A DNA stretch of 64,000 nucleotides from Pterois miles (lineage: Eukaryota; Chordata; Actinopteri; Perciformes; Scorpaenidae). The notes beneath the pieces were generated by a model that did no database searches, was not told the DNA's origin, and saw only the letters and a list, made by a program, of their open reading frames with translations. Below are positions 35,401 to 50,400 of this stretch, one piece after another (position 1 is the stretch's first letter; each line of letters starts with the position of its first letter). The translations under genes were made by a program, and so were the position numbers. The DNA is taken from NCBI GenBank assembly GCA_947000775.1, contig CAMQGK010000001.1, positions 1,291,001 through 1,355,000 on the forward strand, in the 5' to 3' direction.

Positions 35401-38400
35401 TGACGTTTTTTTTGGAAGATTTTTCAACATTTCACAAAATGACTTTATTTCACCATAGAATTATTTTACATGCTATAATGCGACCGTTTTCATTATTTTT
35501 TCCAAAAAAAAAAAAAAAAAAAATTTTAATAAAAAAAATTTAAAAAACAAAAAAATAAATTTTTTTTTTTAAAAATTTTTCAAAATTTAAAAAAAAAATT
35601 TTTTTCCACAAAAAAAAAATTTAAAAAGTGAAAAAACAATAGTTTCTATAATTTTTTTAAAAAAAAAAAAAAAATATTTTTTTTTAAAAAAATTTAAAAA
35701 AAAAAAATTTTTTTAAAAAAATTAAAAAAATTAAAAAAATAAAAAAAAATTTTTTAAAATCAAAAAAAAATAAAATTTTCATCGAAAAAAATTAAAATAA
35801 AAAAATATATTTTTTGTCACATTCAAAAGGACCGATTTCATGATTTTTTTTCACAAAATGACTTCATTTCACCATAGAATTATTTTACATGCTATAATGC
35901 GACCGATTTCATGATTTTTTTCACAAAATGACTTTATTTCACCATAGAATCATTTTACATGCTATAATGCGACCGATTTCATGATTTTTTTCAATATCAA
36001 ACATATTCGACGTTTTCATCGAAAAATTTCGACATGCTATACTATGACGTTTTTTTTGTAAAATTTTCCGACATTTCACAAAATTACTTTTTTCCACCAT
36101 AGAATAATTTTACATGCTGTAATACGACCGTTTTCATGATTTTTTTCAACATCAAAGAAATTTGACGTTTTCATCGAAAAATTTCGACATACTATACTAT
36201 GACGTTTTTTTTTGTAAAATTTTTCAACATTTCACAAAATGACTTTATTTCACCATAGATTCATTTTACATGCTATAATGCGACCGATTTCATGATTTCT
36301 TTCACAAAATGACTTTATTTCACCATAGAATCATTGTACATGCTATAATGCGACCGATTTCATGATTTTTTTCAATATCAAACAAATTTGACGTTTTCAT
36401 CGAAAATTTCGACATGCTATACTATGACGGTTTTTTTTTTTGTAAAATTTTCCAATATTTCACGAAATTACTTTTATTTCACCATAGAATCATTTTACAT
36501 GCTGTAATACGACCGTTTTCATTATTTTTTCCAACATCAAAAAAATTTGACGTTTTCATCGAAAAATTTCGACATAGTATACTATGACGTTTTTTTGTAA
36601 AATTTTTCAACATTTCACAAAATGACTTTATTTCAACGTAGAATAATTTTACATGCTGTAATACGACCGTTATCATGATTTTTTTCAACATCAAACAAAT
36701 TTGACGTTTTCATCGAAAAATTTCGACATACTATACTATGACGTTTTTTTTTGTAAAATTTTTCAACATTTCACAAAATGACTTTATTTCACCATAGAAT
36801 CATTTTACATGCTATAATGCGACCGATTTCATGATTTTTTTCACAAAATGACTTCATTTCACCATAGAATCATTTTACATGCTATAATGCGACCGATTTC
36901 ATGATTTTTTTCACAAAATGACTATTTCACCATAGAATCATTTTACATGCTATAATGCGACCGATTTCATGATTTCTTTCACAAAATGACTTTATTTCAC
37001 CATAGAATCATTTTACATGCTATAATGCGACCGATTTCATGATTTTTTTCAACATCAAACAAATTTGACGTTTTCATCGAAAATTTCGACATACTATACT
37101 ATGACGTTTTTTTTTTGTAAAATTTTCCAATATTTCACGAAATTACTTTTTTCCACCATAGAATAATTTTACATGCTGTAATACTACCGTTTTCATTATT
37201 TTTTCCAACATCAAAAAAATTTGACGTTTTCATCGAAAAATTTCGACATACTATACTATGACATTTTTTTTTTGGAAAATTTTCCAATATTTCACAAAAT
37301 TACTTTTTTTCCACCATAGAATAATTGTACATGCTGTAATACGACCGTTTTCATTATTTTTTCCAACATCAAAAAAATTAGACGTTTTCATCGAAAAATT
37401 TCGACATACTATACTATGGCGTTTTTTTTGGAAAATTTTCCAATATTTCACGAAATGACTTTTGCTCACCATAGATTCATTCTACATGCTATAATACGAC
37501 CGTTTTCATGATTTTTTTCAACTTCAGAAAAATTTGACGTTTTCATCAGAAAATTTCATAATACTATACTATGGCGTTTTTTTTTTGGAAAATTTTCCAA
37601 TATTTCACGAAATGACTTTTGCTCACCATAAAATCATTCTACATGCTATAATACTACCGTTTTCATGATTTTTTTCAACATCAAACAAATTTGATGTTTT
37701 CATCGAAAATTTCGACATACTATACTATTACGTTTTTTTTTTGTAAAATTTTCCAATATTTCACGAAATTACTTTTTTTCCACCATAGAATAATTTTACA
37801 TGCTGTAATACTACCGTTTTCATTATTTTTTCCAACATCAAAAAAATTTGACGTTTTCATCGAAAAATTTCGACATAGTATACTATGACGTTTTTTTTGT
37901 AAAATTTTTCAACATTTCACAAAATGACTTTATTTCAACGTAGAATCATTTTACATGCTGTAATACGACCGTTATCATGATTTTTTTCAACATCAAACAA
38001 ATTTGACGTTTTCATCGAAAAATTTCGACATACTATACTATGACGTTTTTTTTTGTAAAATTTTTCAACATTTCACAAAATGACTTTATTTCACCATAGA
38101 ATCATTTTACATGCTGTAATGCGACCGATTTCATGATTTTTTTCAACATCAAACACATTCGACGTTTTCATCCAAAAATTTCGACATACTATACTATGAC
38201 GCTTCTTTTGGAAAATTTTTCAACATTTCACAAAATGACTTTATTTCACCATAGAATCATTTTACATGCTATAATGCGACCAATATCATGATTTTTTTCA
38301 ACTTCAAAGAAATTTGACGTTTTCATCGAAAATTTCGACATACTATACTATGACGTTTTTTTTTTGTAAAATTTTCCAATATTTCACGAAATTACTTTTT

Positions 38401-41400
38401 TCCACCATAGAATAATTTTACATGCTGTAATACTACCGTTTTCATTATATTTTCCAACATCAAAAAAATTAGACGTTTTCATCGAAAAATTTCGACATAC
38501 TATACTATGACGTTTTTTTGTAAAATTTTTCAACATTTCACAAAATGACTTTATTTCAACGTGGAATCATTTTACATGCTGTAATACGACCGTTTTCATG
38601 ATTTTTTTCAACATCAAAGAAATTTGACGTTTTCATCGAAAAATTTCGACATACTATACTATGACGTTTTTTTTTGTAAAATTTTCCAATATTTCACGAA
38701 ATTACTTTTTTCCACCATAGAATACTTTTACATGCTGTAATACGACCGTTTTCATTATTTTTTCCAACATCAAAAAAATTAGACGTTTTCATCGAAAAAT
38801 GTCGACATACTATACTATGACGTTTTTTTTGTAAAATTTTCCGACATTTCACAAAATTACTTTTTTCCACCATAGAATAATTTTACATGCTGTCATACGA
38901 CCGTTTTCAAGATTTTTTTCAACATCAAAGAAATTTGACGTTTTCATCGAAAAATTTCGACATACTATACTGACGTTTTTTTTTGTAAAATTTTTCAACA
39001 TTTCACAAAATGACTTTATTTCACCATAGAATCATTTTACATGCTATACTGCGACCGATTTCATGATTTCTTTCACAAAATGACTTTATTTCACCATAGA
39101 ATCATTTTACATGCTATAATGCGACCGATTTCATGATTTTTTTCAACATCAAACAAATTTGACGTTTTCATCGAAAATTTCGACATGCTATACTATGACG
39201 GTTTTTTTTTTGTAAAATTTTCCAATATTTCACGAAATTACTTTATTTCACCATAGAATCATTTTACATGCTGTAATACTACCGTTTTCATTATTTTTTC
39301 CAACATCAAAAAAATTGACGTTTTCATCGAAAAATTCCGACATAGTATACTATGACGTTTTTTTTGTAAAATTTTTCAACATTTCACAAAATGACTTTAT
39401 TTCAACGTAGAATCATTTTACATGCTGTAATACGACCGTTATCATGATTTTTTTCAACATCAAACAAATTTGACGTTTTCATCGAAAAATTTTGACATAC
39501 TATACTATGACGTTTTTTTCTGTAAAATTTTTCAACATTTCACAAAATGACTTTATTTCACCATAGAATCATTTTACATGCTATAATACTACCGATTTCA
39601 TGATTTTTTTCACAAAATGACTTCATTTCACCATAGAATCATTTTACATGCTATAATGCGACCAATTTCATGATTTTTTTCACAAAATGACTTCATTTCA
39701 CCATAGAATTATTTTACATGCTATAATGCGACCGATTTCATGATTTTTTTCACAAAATGACTTTATTTCACCATAGAATCATTTTACATGCTATAATGCG
39801 ACCGATTTCATGATTTTTTTCAATATCAAACATATTCGACGTTTTCATCGAAAAATTTCGACATGCTATACTATGACGTTTTTTTTGTAAAATTTTCCGA
39901 CATTTCACAAAATTACTTTTTTCCACCATAGAATAATTTTACATGCTGTAATACGACCGTTTTCATGATTTTTTTCAACATCAAAGAAATTTGACGTTTT
40001 CATCGAAAATTTCGACATACTATACTATGACGTTTTTTTTTGTAAAATTTTCCACTATTTCACGAAATTACTTTTTTCCACCATAGAATAATTTTACATG
40101 CTGTAATACGACCGTTTTCATTATTTTTTCCAACATCAAAAAAATTAGAAGTTTTCATCGAAAAATTTCGACATACTATACTATGACGTTTTTTTTTTGT
40201 AAAATTTTCCGACATTTCACAAAATTACTTTTTTCCACCATAGAATAATTTTACAAGCTGTAATACGACCGTTTTCATGATTTTTTTCAACATCAAAGAA
40301 ATTTACGTTTTCATTGAAAAATTTCGACATACTGACATTTTTTTGCAAAAATTTTCAACATTTCATAATCATATCATGATTTTTTTCAACATCAAAGAAA
40401 TTTAACGTTTTCATCGAAAAATTTCGACATACTATACTATGACGTTTTTTTGTAAAATTTTTCAACATTTCACAAAATGACTTTATTTCAACGTAGAATC
40501 ATTTTACATGCTGTAATACGACCGTTATGATTTTTTTCAACATCAAACAAATTCGACGTTTTCATCGAAAAATTTCGACATACTATACTATGACGTTTTT
40601 TTTTTGTAAAATTTTTCAACATTTCACAAAATGACTTTATTTCACCATAGAATCATTTTACATGCTATAATGCGACCAATTTCATGATTTTTTTTCACAA
40701 AATGACTTCATTTCACCATAGAATCATTTTACATGCTATAATGCGACCGATTTCATGATTTTTTTCACAAAATGACTATTTCACCATAGAATCATTTTAC
40801 ATGCTATAATGCGACCGATTTCATGATTTCTTTCACAAAATGACTTTATTTCACCATAGAATCATTTTACATGCTATAATGCGACCGATTTCATGATTTT
40901 TTTCAACATCAAACAAATTTGACGTTTTCATCGAAAATTTCGACATACTATACTGTGACGTTTTTTTTTTGTAAAATTTTCTAATATTTCACGAAATTAC
41001 TTTATTTCACCATAGAATCATTTTACATGCTGTAATACGACCGTTTTCATTATTTTTTCCAACATCAAAAAAATTTGACGTTTTCATCGAAAAATTTCGA
41101 CATAGTATACTATGATGTTTTTTTTGTAAAATTTTTCAACATTTCACAAAATGACTTTATTTCAACGTAGAATCATTTTACATGCTGTAATACGACCGTT
41201 TTCATGCTTTTTTTCAACATCAAACAAATTTGACGTTTTCATCGAAAATTTCGACATATTATACTATGACGTTTTTTTTTTTGTAAAATTTTCCAATATT
41301 TCACGAAATTACTTTTTTCCACCATAGAATAATTTTACATGCTGTAATACGACCGTTTTCATTATATTTTCCAACATCAAAAAAATTAGACGTTTTCATC

Positions 41401-44400
41401 GAAAAATTTCGACATACTATACTATGACGTTTTTTTGTAAAATTTTTCAACATTTCACAAAATGACTTTATTTCAACGTGGAATCATTTTACATGCTGTA
41501 ATACGACCGTTATGATGATTTTTTCAACATCAAACATATTCGACGTTTTCATCGAAAAATTTCGACATACTATACTATGACTTTTTTTTGTAAAATTTTC
41601 GGACAATTCACAAAATTACTTTATTTCAACGTAGAATCATTTTACATGCTGTAATACGACCGTTTTCATGATTTTTTTCAACATCAAAGAAATTTACGTT
41701 TTCATCGAAAATTTCGACATACTATACTATGACGTTTTTTTTTTGTAAAACTTTCCAATATTTCACGAAATTACTTTTTTCCACCATAGAATAATTGTAC
41801 ATGCTGTAATGCGACCGATTTCATGATTTTTTTAAACATCAAACAAATTTGACGTTTTCATCGAAAATTTCGACATACTATACTATGACGTTTTTTTGTA
41901 AAATTTTTCAACATTTCACAAAATGACTTTATTTCAACGTAGAATCATTTTACATGCTGTAATACGACCGTTATGATGATTTTTTCAACATCAAAGAAAT
42001 TCGACTTTTTGTAAAATTTTTCAACACTTCACAAAATGACTTTATTTCACCATAGAATCATTTTACATGCTATAATGCGACCGATTTCATGATTTTTTTA
42101 AACATCAAACAAATTTGACGTTTTCATCGAAAATTTCGACATACTATACTATGACGTTTTTTTTTTTGTAAAATTTTCCAATATTTCACGAAATTACTTT
42201 TTTCCACCATAGAATAATTTTACATGCTGTAATACTACCGTTTTCATTATTTTTTCCAACATCAAAAAAATTTGACATTTTCATCGAAAAATTTCGACAT
42301 AGTATACTATGACGTTTTTTTTGTAAAATTTTTCAACATTTCACAAAATGACTTTATTTCAACGTAGAATCATTTTACATGCTGTAATACGACCGTTATC
42401 ATGATTTTTTTCAACATCAAACAAATTTGACGTTTTCATCGAAAAATTTCGACATACTATACTATGACGGTTTTTTTTGTAAAATTTTTCAACATTTCAC
42501 AAAATGACTTTATTTCAACGTGGAATCATTTTACATGCTGTAATACGACCGTTATGATGATTTTTTCAACATCAAAAAAATTTGACGTTTTCATCGAAAA
42601 ATTTCGACATACTATACTATGACGTTTTTTTGGAAAATTTTTCAACATTTCACAAAATGACTTTATTTCACCATAGAATCATTTTACATGCTATAATACG
42701 ACCATTTTCATGATTTTTTTCACAAAATGACTTCATTTCACCATAGAATCATTTTACATGCTATAATGCGACCGATTTCATGATTTTTTTCACAAAATGA
42801 CTTTATTTCACCATAGAATCATTTTACATGCTATAATGCGACCGATTTCATGATTTTTTTCAACATCAAACAAATTTGACGTTTTCATCGAAAAATTTCG
42901 ACATACTATACTATGACGTTTTTTTTTTGTAAAATTTTTCAACATTTCACAAAATGACTTTATTTCACCATAGAATCATTTTACATGCTATAATGCGACC
43001 GATTTCATGATTTTTTTCACAAAATGACTTCATTTCACCATAGAATCATTTTACATGCTATAATGCGACCGATTTCATGATTTTTTTCACAAAATGACTA
43101 TTTCACCATAGAATCATTTTACATGCTATAATGCGACCGATTTCATGATTTCTTTCACAAAATGACTTTATTTCACCATAGAATCATTTTACATGCTATA
43201 ATGCGACCGATTTCATGATTTTTTTCAACATCAAACAAATTTGACGTTTTCATCGAAAATTTCGACATACTATACTATGACGTTTTTTTTTTTGTAAAAT
43301 TTTCCAATATTTCACGAAATTACTTTTTTCCACCATAGAATAATTTTACATGCTGTAATACTACCGTTTTCATTATTTTTTTCAACATCAAAAAAATTTG
43401 ACGTTTTCATCGAAAAATTTCGACATACTATACTATGACGTTTTTTTTGGAAAATTTTCCAATATTTCACGAAATTACTTTTTTCCACCATAGAATAATT
43501 GTACATGCTGTAATACGACCGTTTTCATTATTTTTTCCAACATCAAAAAAATTAGACGTTTTCATCGAAAAATTTCGACATACTATACTATGGCGTTTTT
43601 TTTGGAAAATTTTCCAATATTTCACGAAATGACTTTTGCTCACCATAGATTCATTCTACATGCTATAATACGACCGTTTTCATGGTTTTTTTCAACTTCA
43701 GAAAAATTTGACGTTTTCATCAGAAAATTTCATAATACTATACTATGGCGTTTTTTTTTGGAAAATTTTCCAATATTTCACGAAATGACTTTTGCTCACC
43801 ATAAAATCATTCTACATGCTATAATACTACCGTTTTCATGCTTTTTTTCAACATCAAACAAATTTGATGTTTTCATCGAAAATTTCGACATACTATACTA
43901 TTACGTTTTTTTTTTTGTAAAATTTTCCAATATTTCACGAAATTACTTTTTTCCACCATAGAATAATTTTACATGCTGTAATACTACCGTTTTCATTATT
44001 TTTTCCAACATCAAAAAAATTTGACGTTTTCATCGAAAAATTTCGACATAGTATACTATGACGTTTTTTTTGTAAAATTTTTCAACATTTCACAAAATGA
44101 CTTTATTTCAACGTAGAATCATTTTACATGCTGTAATACGACCGTTATCATGATTTTTTTCAACATCAAACAAATTTGACGTTTTCATCGAAAAATTTCG
44201 ACATACTATACTATGACGTTTTTTTTTGTAAAATTTTTCAACATTTCACAAAATGACTTTATTTCACCATAGAATCATTTTACATGCTGTAATGCGACCG
44301 ATTTCATGATTTTTTTCAACATCAAACACATTCGACGTTTTCATCCAAAAATTTCGACATACTATACTATGACGCTTTTTTTGGAAAATTTTTCAACATT

Positions 44401-47400
44401 TCACAAAATGACTTTATTTCACCATAGAATCATTTTACATGCTATAATGCGACCAATATCATGATTTTTTTCAACTTCAAAGAAATTTGACGTTTTCATC
44501 GAAAATTTCGACATACTATACTATGACGTTTTTTTTTTGTAAAATTTTCCAATATTTCACGAAATTACTTTTTTCCACCATAGAATAATTTTACATGCTG
44601 TAATACTACCGTTTTCATTATATTTTCCAACATCAAAAAAATTAGACGTTTTCATCGAAAAATTTCGACATACTATACTATGACTTGTTTTTTTGTAAAA
44701 TTTTTCAACATTTCACAAAATGACTTTATTTCAACGTGGAATCATTTTACATGCTGTAATACGACCGTTTTCATGATTTTTTTCAACATCAAAGAAATTT
44801 GACGTTTTCATCGAAAAATTTCGACATACTATACTATGACGTTTTTTTTTGTAAAATTTTCCAATATTTCACGAAATTACTTTTTTCCACCATAGAATAA
44901 TTTTACATGCTGTAATACGACCGTTTTCATTATTTTTTCCAACATCAAAAAAATTAGACGTTTTCATCGAAAAATTTCGACATACTATACTATGACGTTT
45001 TTTTTGTAAAATTTTCCGACATTTCACAAAATTACTTTTTTCCACCATAGAATAATTTTACATGCTGTCATACGACCGTTTTCAAGATTTTTTTCAACAT
45101 CAAAGAAATTTGACGTTTTCATCGAAAAATTTCGACATACTATACTGACGTTTTTTTTTGTAAAATTTTTCAACATTTCACAAAATGACTTTATTTCACC
45201 ATAGAATCATTTTACATGCTATACTGCGACCGATTTCATGATTTCTTTCACAAAATGACTTTATTTCACCATAGAATCATTTTACATGCTATAATGCGAC
45301 CGATTTCATGATTTTTTTCAACATCAAACAAATTTGACGTTTTCATCGAAAATTTCGACATGCTATACTATGACGGTTTTTTTTTTGTAAAATTTTCCAA
45401 TATTTCACGAAATTACTTTATTTCACCATAGAATCATTTTACATGCTGTAATACTACCGTTTTCATTATTTTTTCCAACATCAAAAAAATTGACGTTTTC
45501 ATCGAAAAATTCCGACATAGTATACTATGACGTTTTTTTTGTAAAATTTTTCAACATTTCACAAAATGACTTTATTTCAACGTAGAATCATTTTACATGC
45601 TGTAATACGACCGTTATCATGATTTTTTTCAACATCAAACAAATTTGACGTTTTCATCGAAAAATTTTGACATACTATACTATGACGTTTTTTTTTGTAA
45701 AATTTTTCAACATTTCACAAAATGACTTTATTTCACCATAGAATCATTTTACATGCTATAATACTACCGATTTCATGATTTTTTTCACAAAATGACTTCA
45801 TTTCACCATAGAATCATTTTACATGCTATAATGCGACCAATTTCATGATTTTTTTCACAAAATGACTTCATTTCACCATAGAATTATTTTACATGCTATA
45901 ATGCAACCGATTTCATGATTTTTTTCACAAAATGACTTTATTTCACCATAGAATCATTTTACATGCTATAATGCGACCGATTTCATGATTTTTTTCAATA
46001 TCAAACATATTCGACGTTTTCATCGAAAAATTTCGACATGCTATACTATGACGTTTTTTTTGTAAAATTTTCCGACATTTCACAAAATTACTTTTTTCCA
46101 CCATAGAATAATTTTACATGCTGTAATACGACCGTTTTCATGATTTTTTTCAACATCAAAGAAATTTGACGTTTTCATCGAAAAATTTCGACATACTATA
46201 CTATGACGTTTTTTTTTGTAAAATTTTTCAACATTTCACAAAATGACTTTATTTCACCATAGATTCATTTTACATGCTATAATGCGACCGATTTCATGAT
46301 TTCTTTCACAAAATGACTTTATTTCACCATAGAATCATTGTACATGCTATAATGCGACCGATTTCATGATTTTTTTCAATATCAAACAAATTTGACGTTT
46401 TCATCGAAAATTTCGACATGCTATACTATGACGGTTTTTTTTTTGTAAAATTTTTCAATATTTCACGAAATTACTTTATTTCACCATAGAATCATTTTAC
46501 ATGCTGTAATACGACCGTTTTCATTATTTTTTCCAACATCAAAAAAATTTGACGTTTTCATCGAAAAATTTCGACATAGTATACTATGACGTTTTTTTTG
46601 TAAAATTTTTCAACATTTCACAAAATGACTTTATTTCAACGTAGAATAATTTTACATGCTGTAATACGACCGTTATCATGATTTTTTTCAACATCAAACA
46701 AATTTGACGTTTTCATCGAAAAATTTCGACAAACTATACTATGACGTTTTTTTTTGTAAAATTTTTCAACATTTCACAAAATGACTTTATTTCACCATAG
46801 AATCATTTTACATGCTATAATGCGACCGATTTCATGATTTTTTTCACAAAATGACTTCATTTCACCATAAAATCATTTTACATGCTATAATGCGACCGAT
46901 TTCATGATTTTTTTTCACAAAATGACTATTTCACCATAGAATCATTTTACATGCTATAATGCGACCGATTTCATGATTTCTTTCACAAAATGACTTTATT
47001 TCACCATAGAATCATTTTACATGCTATAATGCGACCGATTTCATGATTTTTTTCAACATCAAACAAATTTGACGTTTTCATCGAAAATTTCGACATACTA
47101 TACTATGACGTTTTTTTTTTTTGTAAAATTTTCCAATATTTCACGAAATTACTTTTTTCCACCATAGAATAATTTTACATGCTGTAATACTACCGTTTTC
47201 ATTATTTTTTCCAACATCAAAAAAATTTGACGTTTTCATCGAAAAATTTCGACATACTATACTATGACTTTTTTTTTGGAAAATTTTCCAATATTTCACG
47301 AAATTACTTTTTTCCACCATAGAATAATTTTACATGCTGTAATACTACCGTTTTCATTATTTTTTCCAACATCAAAAAAATTTGACGTTTTCATCGAAAA

Positions 47401-50400
47401 ATTTCGACATAGTATACTATGACGTTTTTTTTTGTAAAATTTTTCAACATTTCACAAAATGACTTTATTTCAACGTAGAATCATTTTACATGCTGTAATA
47501 CGACCGTTATCATGATTTTTTTCAACATCAAACAAATTTGACGTTTTCATCGAAAAATTTCGACATACTATACTATGACGTTTTTTTTTGTAAAATTTTT
47601 CAACATTTCACAAAATGACTTTATTTCACCATAGAATCATTTTACATGCTGTAATGCGACCGATTTCATGATTTTTTTCAACATCAAACACATTCGACGT
47701 TTTCATCCAAAAATTTCGACATACTATACTATGACGCTTTTTTTGGAAAATTTTTCAACATTTCACAAAATGACTTTATTTCACCATAGAATCATTTTAC
47801 ATGCTATAATGCGACCAATATCATGATTTTTTTCAACTTCAAAGAAATTTGACGTTTTCATCGAAAATTTCGACATACTATACTATGACGTTTTTTTTTT
47901 TGTAAAATTTTCCAATATTTCACGAAATTACTTTTTTCCACCATAGAATAATTTTACATGCTGTAATACTACCGTTTTCATTATATTTTCCAACATCAAA
48001 AAAATTAGACGTTTTCATCGAAAAATTTCGACATACTATACTATGACGTTTTTTTTTGTAAAATTTTTTCAACATTTCACAAAATGACTTTATTTCAACG
48101 TGGAATCATTTTACATGCTGTAATACGACCGTTATGATTTTTTTCAACATCAAACATATTCGACGTTTTCATCGAAAAATTTCGACATACTATACTATGA
48201 CGTTTTTTTTTGTAAAATTTTCCGACAATTCACAAAATTACTTTATTTCAACCTAGAATCATTTTACATGCTGTAATACGACCGTTTTCATGATTTTTTT
48301 CAACATCAAAGAAATTTGACGTTTTCATCGAAAAATTTCGACATACTATACTATGACGTTTTTTTTTGTAAAATTTTCCAATATTTCACGAAATTACTTT
48401 TTTCCACCATAGAATAATTTTACATGCTGTAATACGACCGTTTTCATTATTTTTTCCAACATCAAAAAAATTAGACGTTTTCATCGAAAAATTTCGACAT
48501 GCTATACTATGACGTTTTTTTTGTAAAATTTTCCGACATTTCACAAAATTACTTTTTTCCACCATAGAATAATTTTACATGCTGTCATACGACCGTTTTC
48601 AAGATTTTTTTCAACATCAAAGAAATTTGACGTTTTCATCGAAAAATTTCGACATACTATACTGACGTTTTTTTTTTGTAAAATTTTTCAACATTTCACA
48701 AAATGACTTTATTTCACCATAGAATCATTTTACATGCTATACTGCGACCGATTTCATGATTTCTTTCACAAAATGACTTTATTTCACCATAGAATCATTT
48801 TACATGCTATAATGCGACCGATTTCATGATTTTTTTCAACATCAAACAAATTTGACGTTTTCATCGAAAATTTCGACATGCTATACTATGACGGTTTTTT
48901 TTTTGTAAAATTTTCCAATATTTCACGAAATTACTTTATTTCACCATAGAATCATTTTACATGCTGTAATACGACCGTTTTCATTATTTTTTCCAACATC
49001 AAAAAAATTGACGTTTTCATCGAAAAATTCCGACATAGTATACTATGACGTTTTTTTTGTAAAATTTTTCAACATTTCACAAAATGACTTTATTTCAACG
49101 TAGAATCATTTTACATGCTGTAATACGACCGTTATCATGATTTTTTTCAACATCAAACAAATTTGACGTTTTCATCGAAAAATTTTGACATACTATACTA
49201 TGACGTTTTTTTTTTGTAAAATTTTTCAACATTTCACAAAATGACTTTATTTCACCATAGAATCATTTTACATGCTATAATGCTACCGATTTCATGATTT
49301 TTTTCACAAAATGACTTCATTTCACCATAGAATCATTTTACATGCTATAATGCGACCGATTTCATGATTTTTTTCACAAAATGACTATTTCACCATAGAA
49401 TCATTTTACATGCTATAATGCGACCGATTTCATGATTTCTTTCACAAAATGACTTTATTTCACCATAGAATCATTTTACATGCTATAATGCGACCGATTT
49501 CATGATTTTTTTCAACATCAAACAAATTTGACGTTTTCATCGAAAATTTCGACATACTATACTATGACGTTTTTTTTTTTGTAAAATTTTCCAATATTTC
49601 ACGAAATTACTTTTTTCCACCATAGAATAATTTTACATGCTGTAATACTACCGTTTTCATTATTTTTTTCAACATCAAAAAAATTTGACGTTTTCATCGA
49701 AAAATTTCGACATACTATACTATGACGTTTTTTTTTGGAAAATTTTCCAATATTTCACGAAATTACTTTTTTCCACCATAGAATAATTGTACATGCTGTA
49801 ATACGACCGTTTTCATTATTTTTTCCAACATCAAAAAAATTAGACGTTTTCATCGAAAAATTTCGACATACTATACTATGGCGTTTTTTTTGGAAAATTT
49901 TCCAATATTTCACGAAATGACTTTTGCTCACCATAGATTCATTCTACATGCTATAATACGACCGTTTTCATGGTTTTTTTCAACTTCAGAAAAATTTGAC
50001 GTTTTCATCAGAAAATTTCATAATACTATACTATGGCGTTTTTTTTTGGAAAATTTTCCAATATTTCACGAAATGACTTTTGCTCACCATAAAATCATTC
50101 TACATGCTATAATACTACCGTTTTCATGATTTTTTTCAACATCAAACAAATTTGATGTTTTCATCGAAAATTTCGACATACTATACTATTACGTTTTTTT
50201 TTTTGTAAAATTTTCCAATATTTCACGAAATTACTTTTTTCCACCATAGAATAATTTTACATGCTGTAATACTACCGTTTTCATTATTTTTTCCAACATC
50301 AAAAAAATTTGACGTTTTCATCGAAAAATTTCGACATAGTATACTATGACGTTTTTTTTGTAAAATTTTTCAACATTTCACAAAATGACTTTATTTCAAC

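Larger units (their letters stand above)
26264..36400 (+). repeat. 156-bp satellite array, heterogeneous part
   Basis: Head-to-tail monomers, mostly 154-156 bp (for example GACG of the GACGTTTTCAT block at 30070, 30226, 30382, 30536, 30692). Three monomer types alternate by the block after the TTTCAC motif: ACAAAATGACTTTATTTCA, ACGAAATTACTTTTTTCCA, ACGAAATGACTTTTGCTCA. A 70-bp derivative that skips the core (CACAAAATGACTTCATTTCA to CCGATTTCATGATTTTTTT) occurs in short runs, for example at 30831 and 30901. Parts near 26376-26400, 27390-27470 and 35500-35820 are degraded to A/T. Confidence 0.93.
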
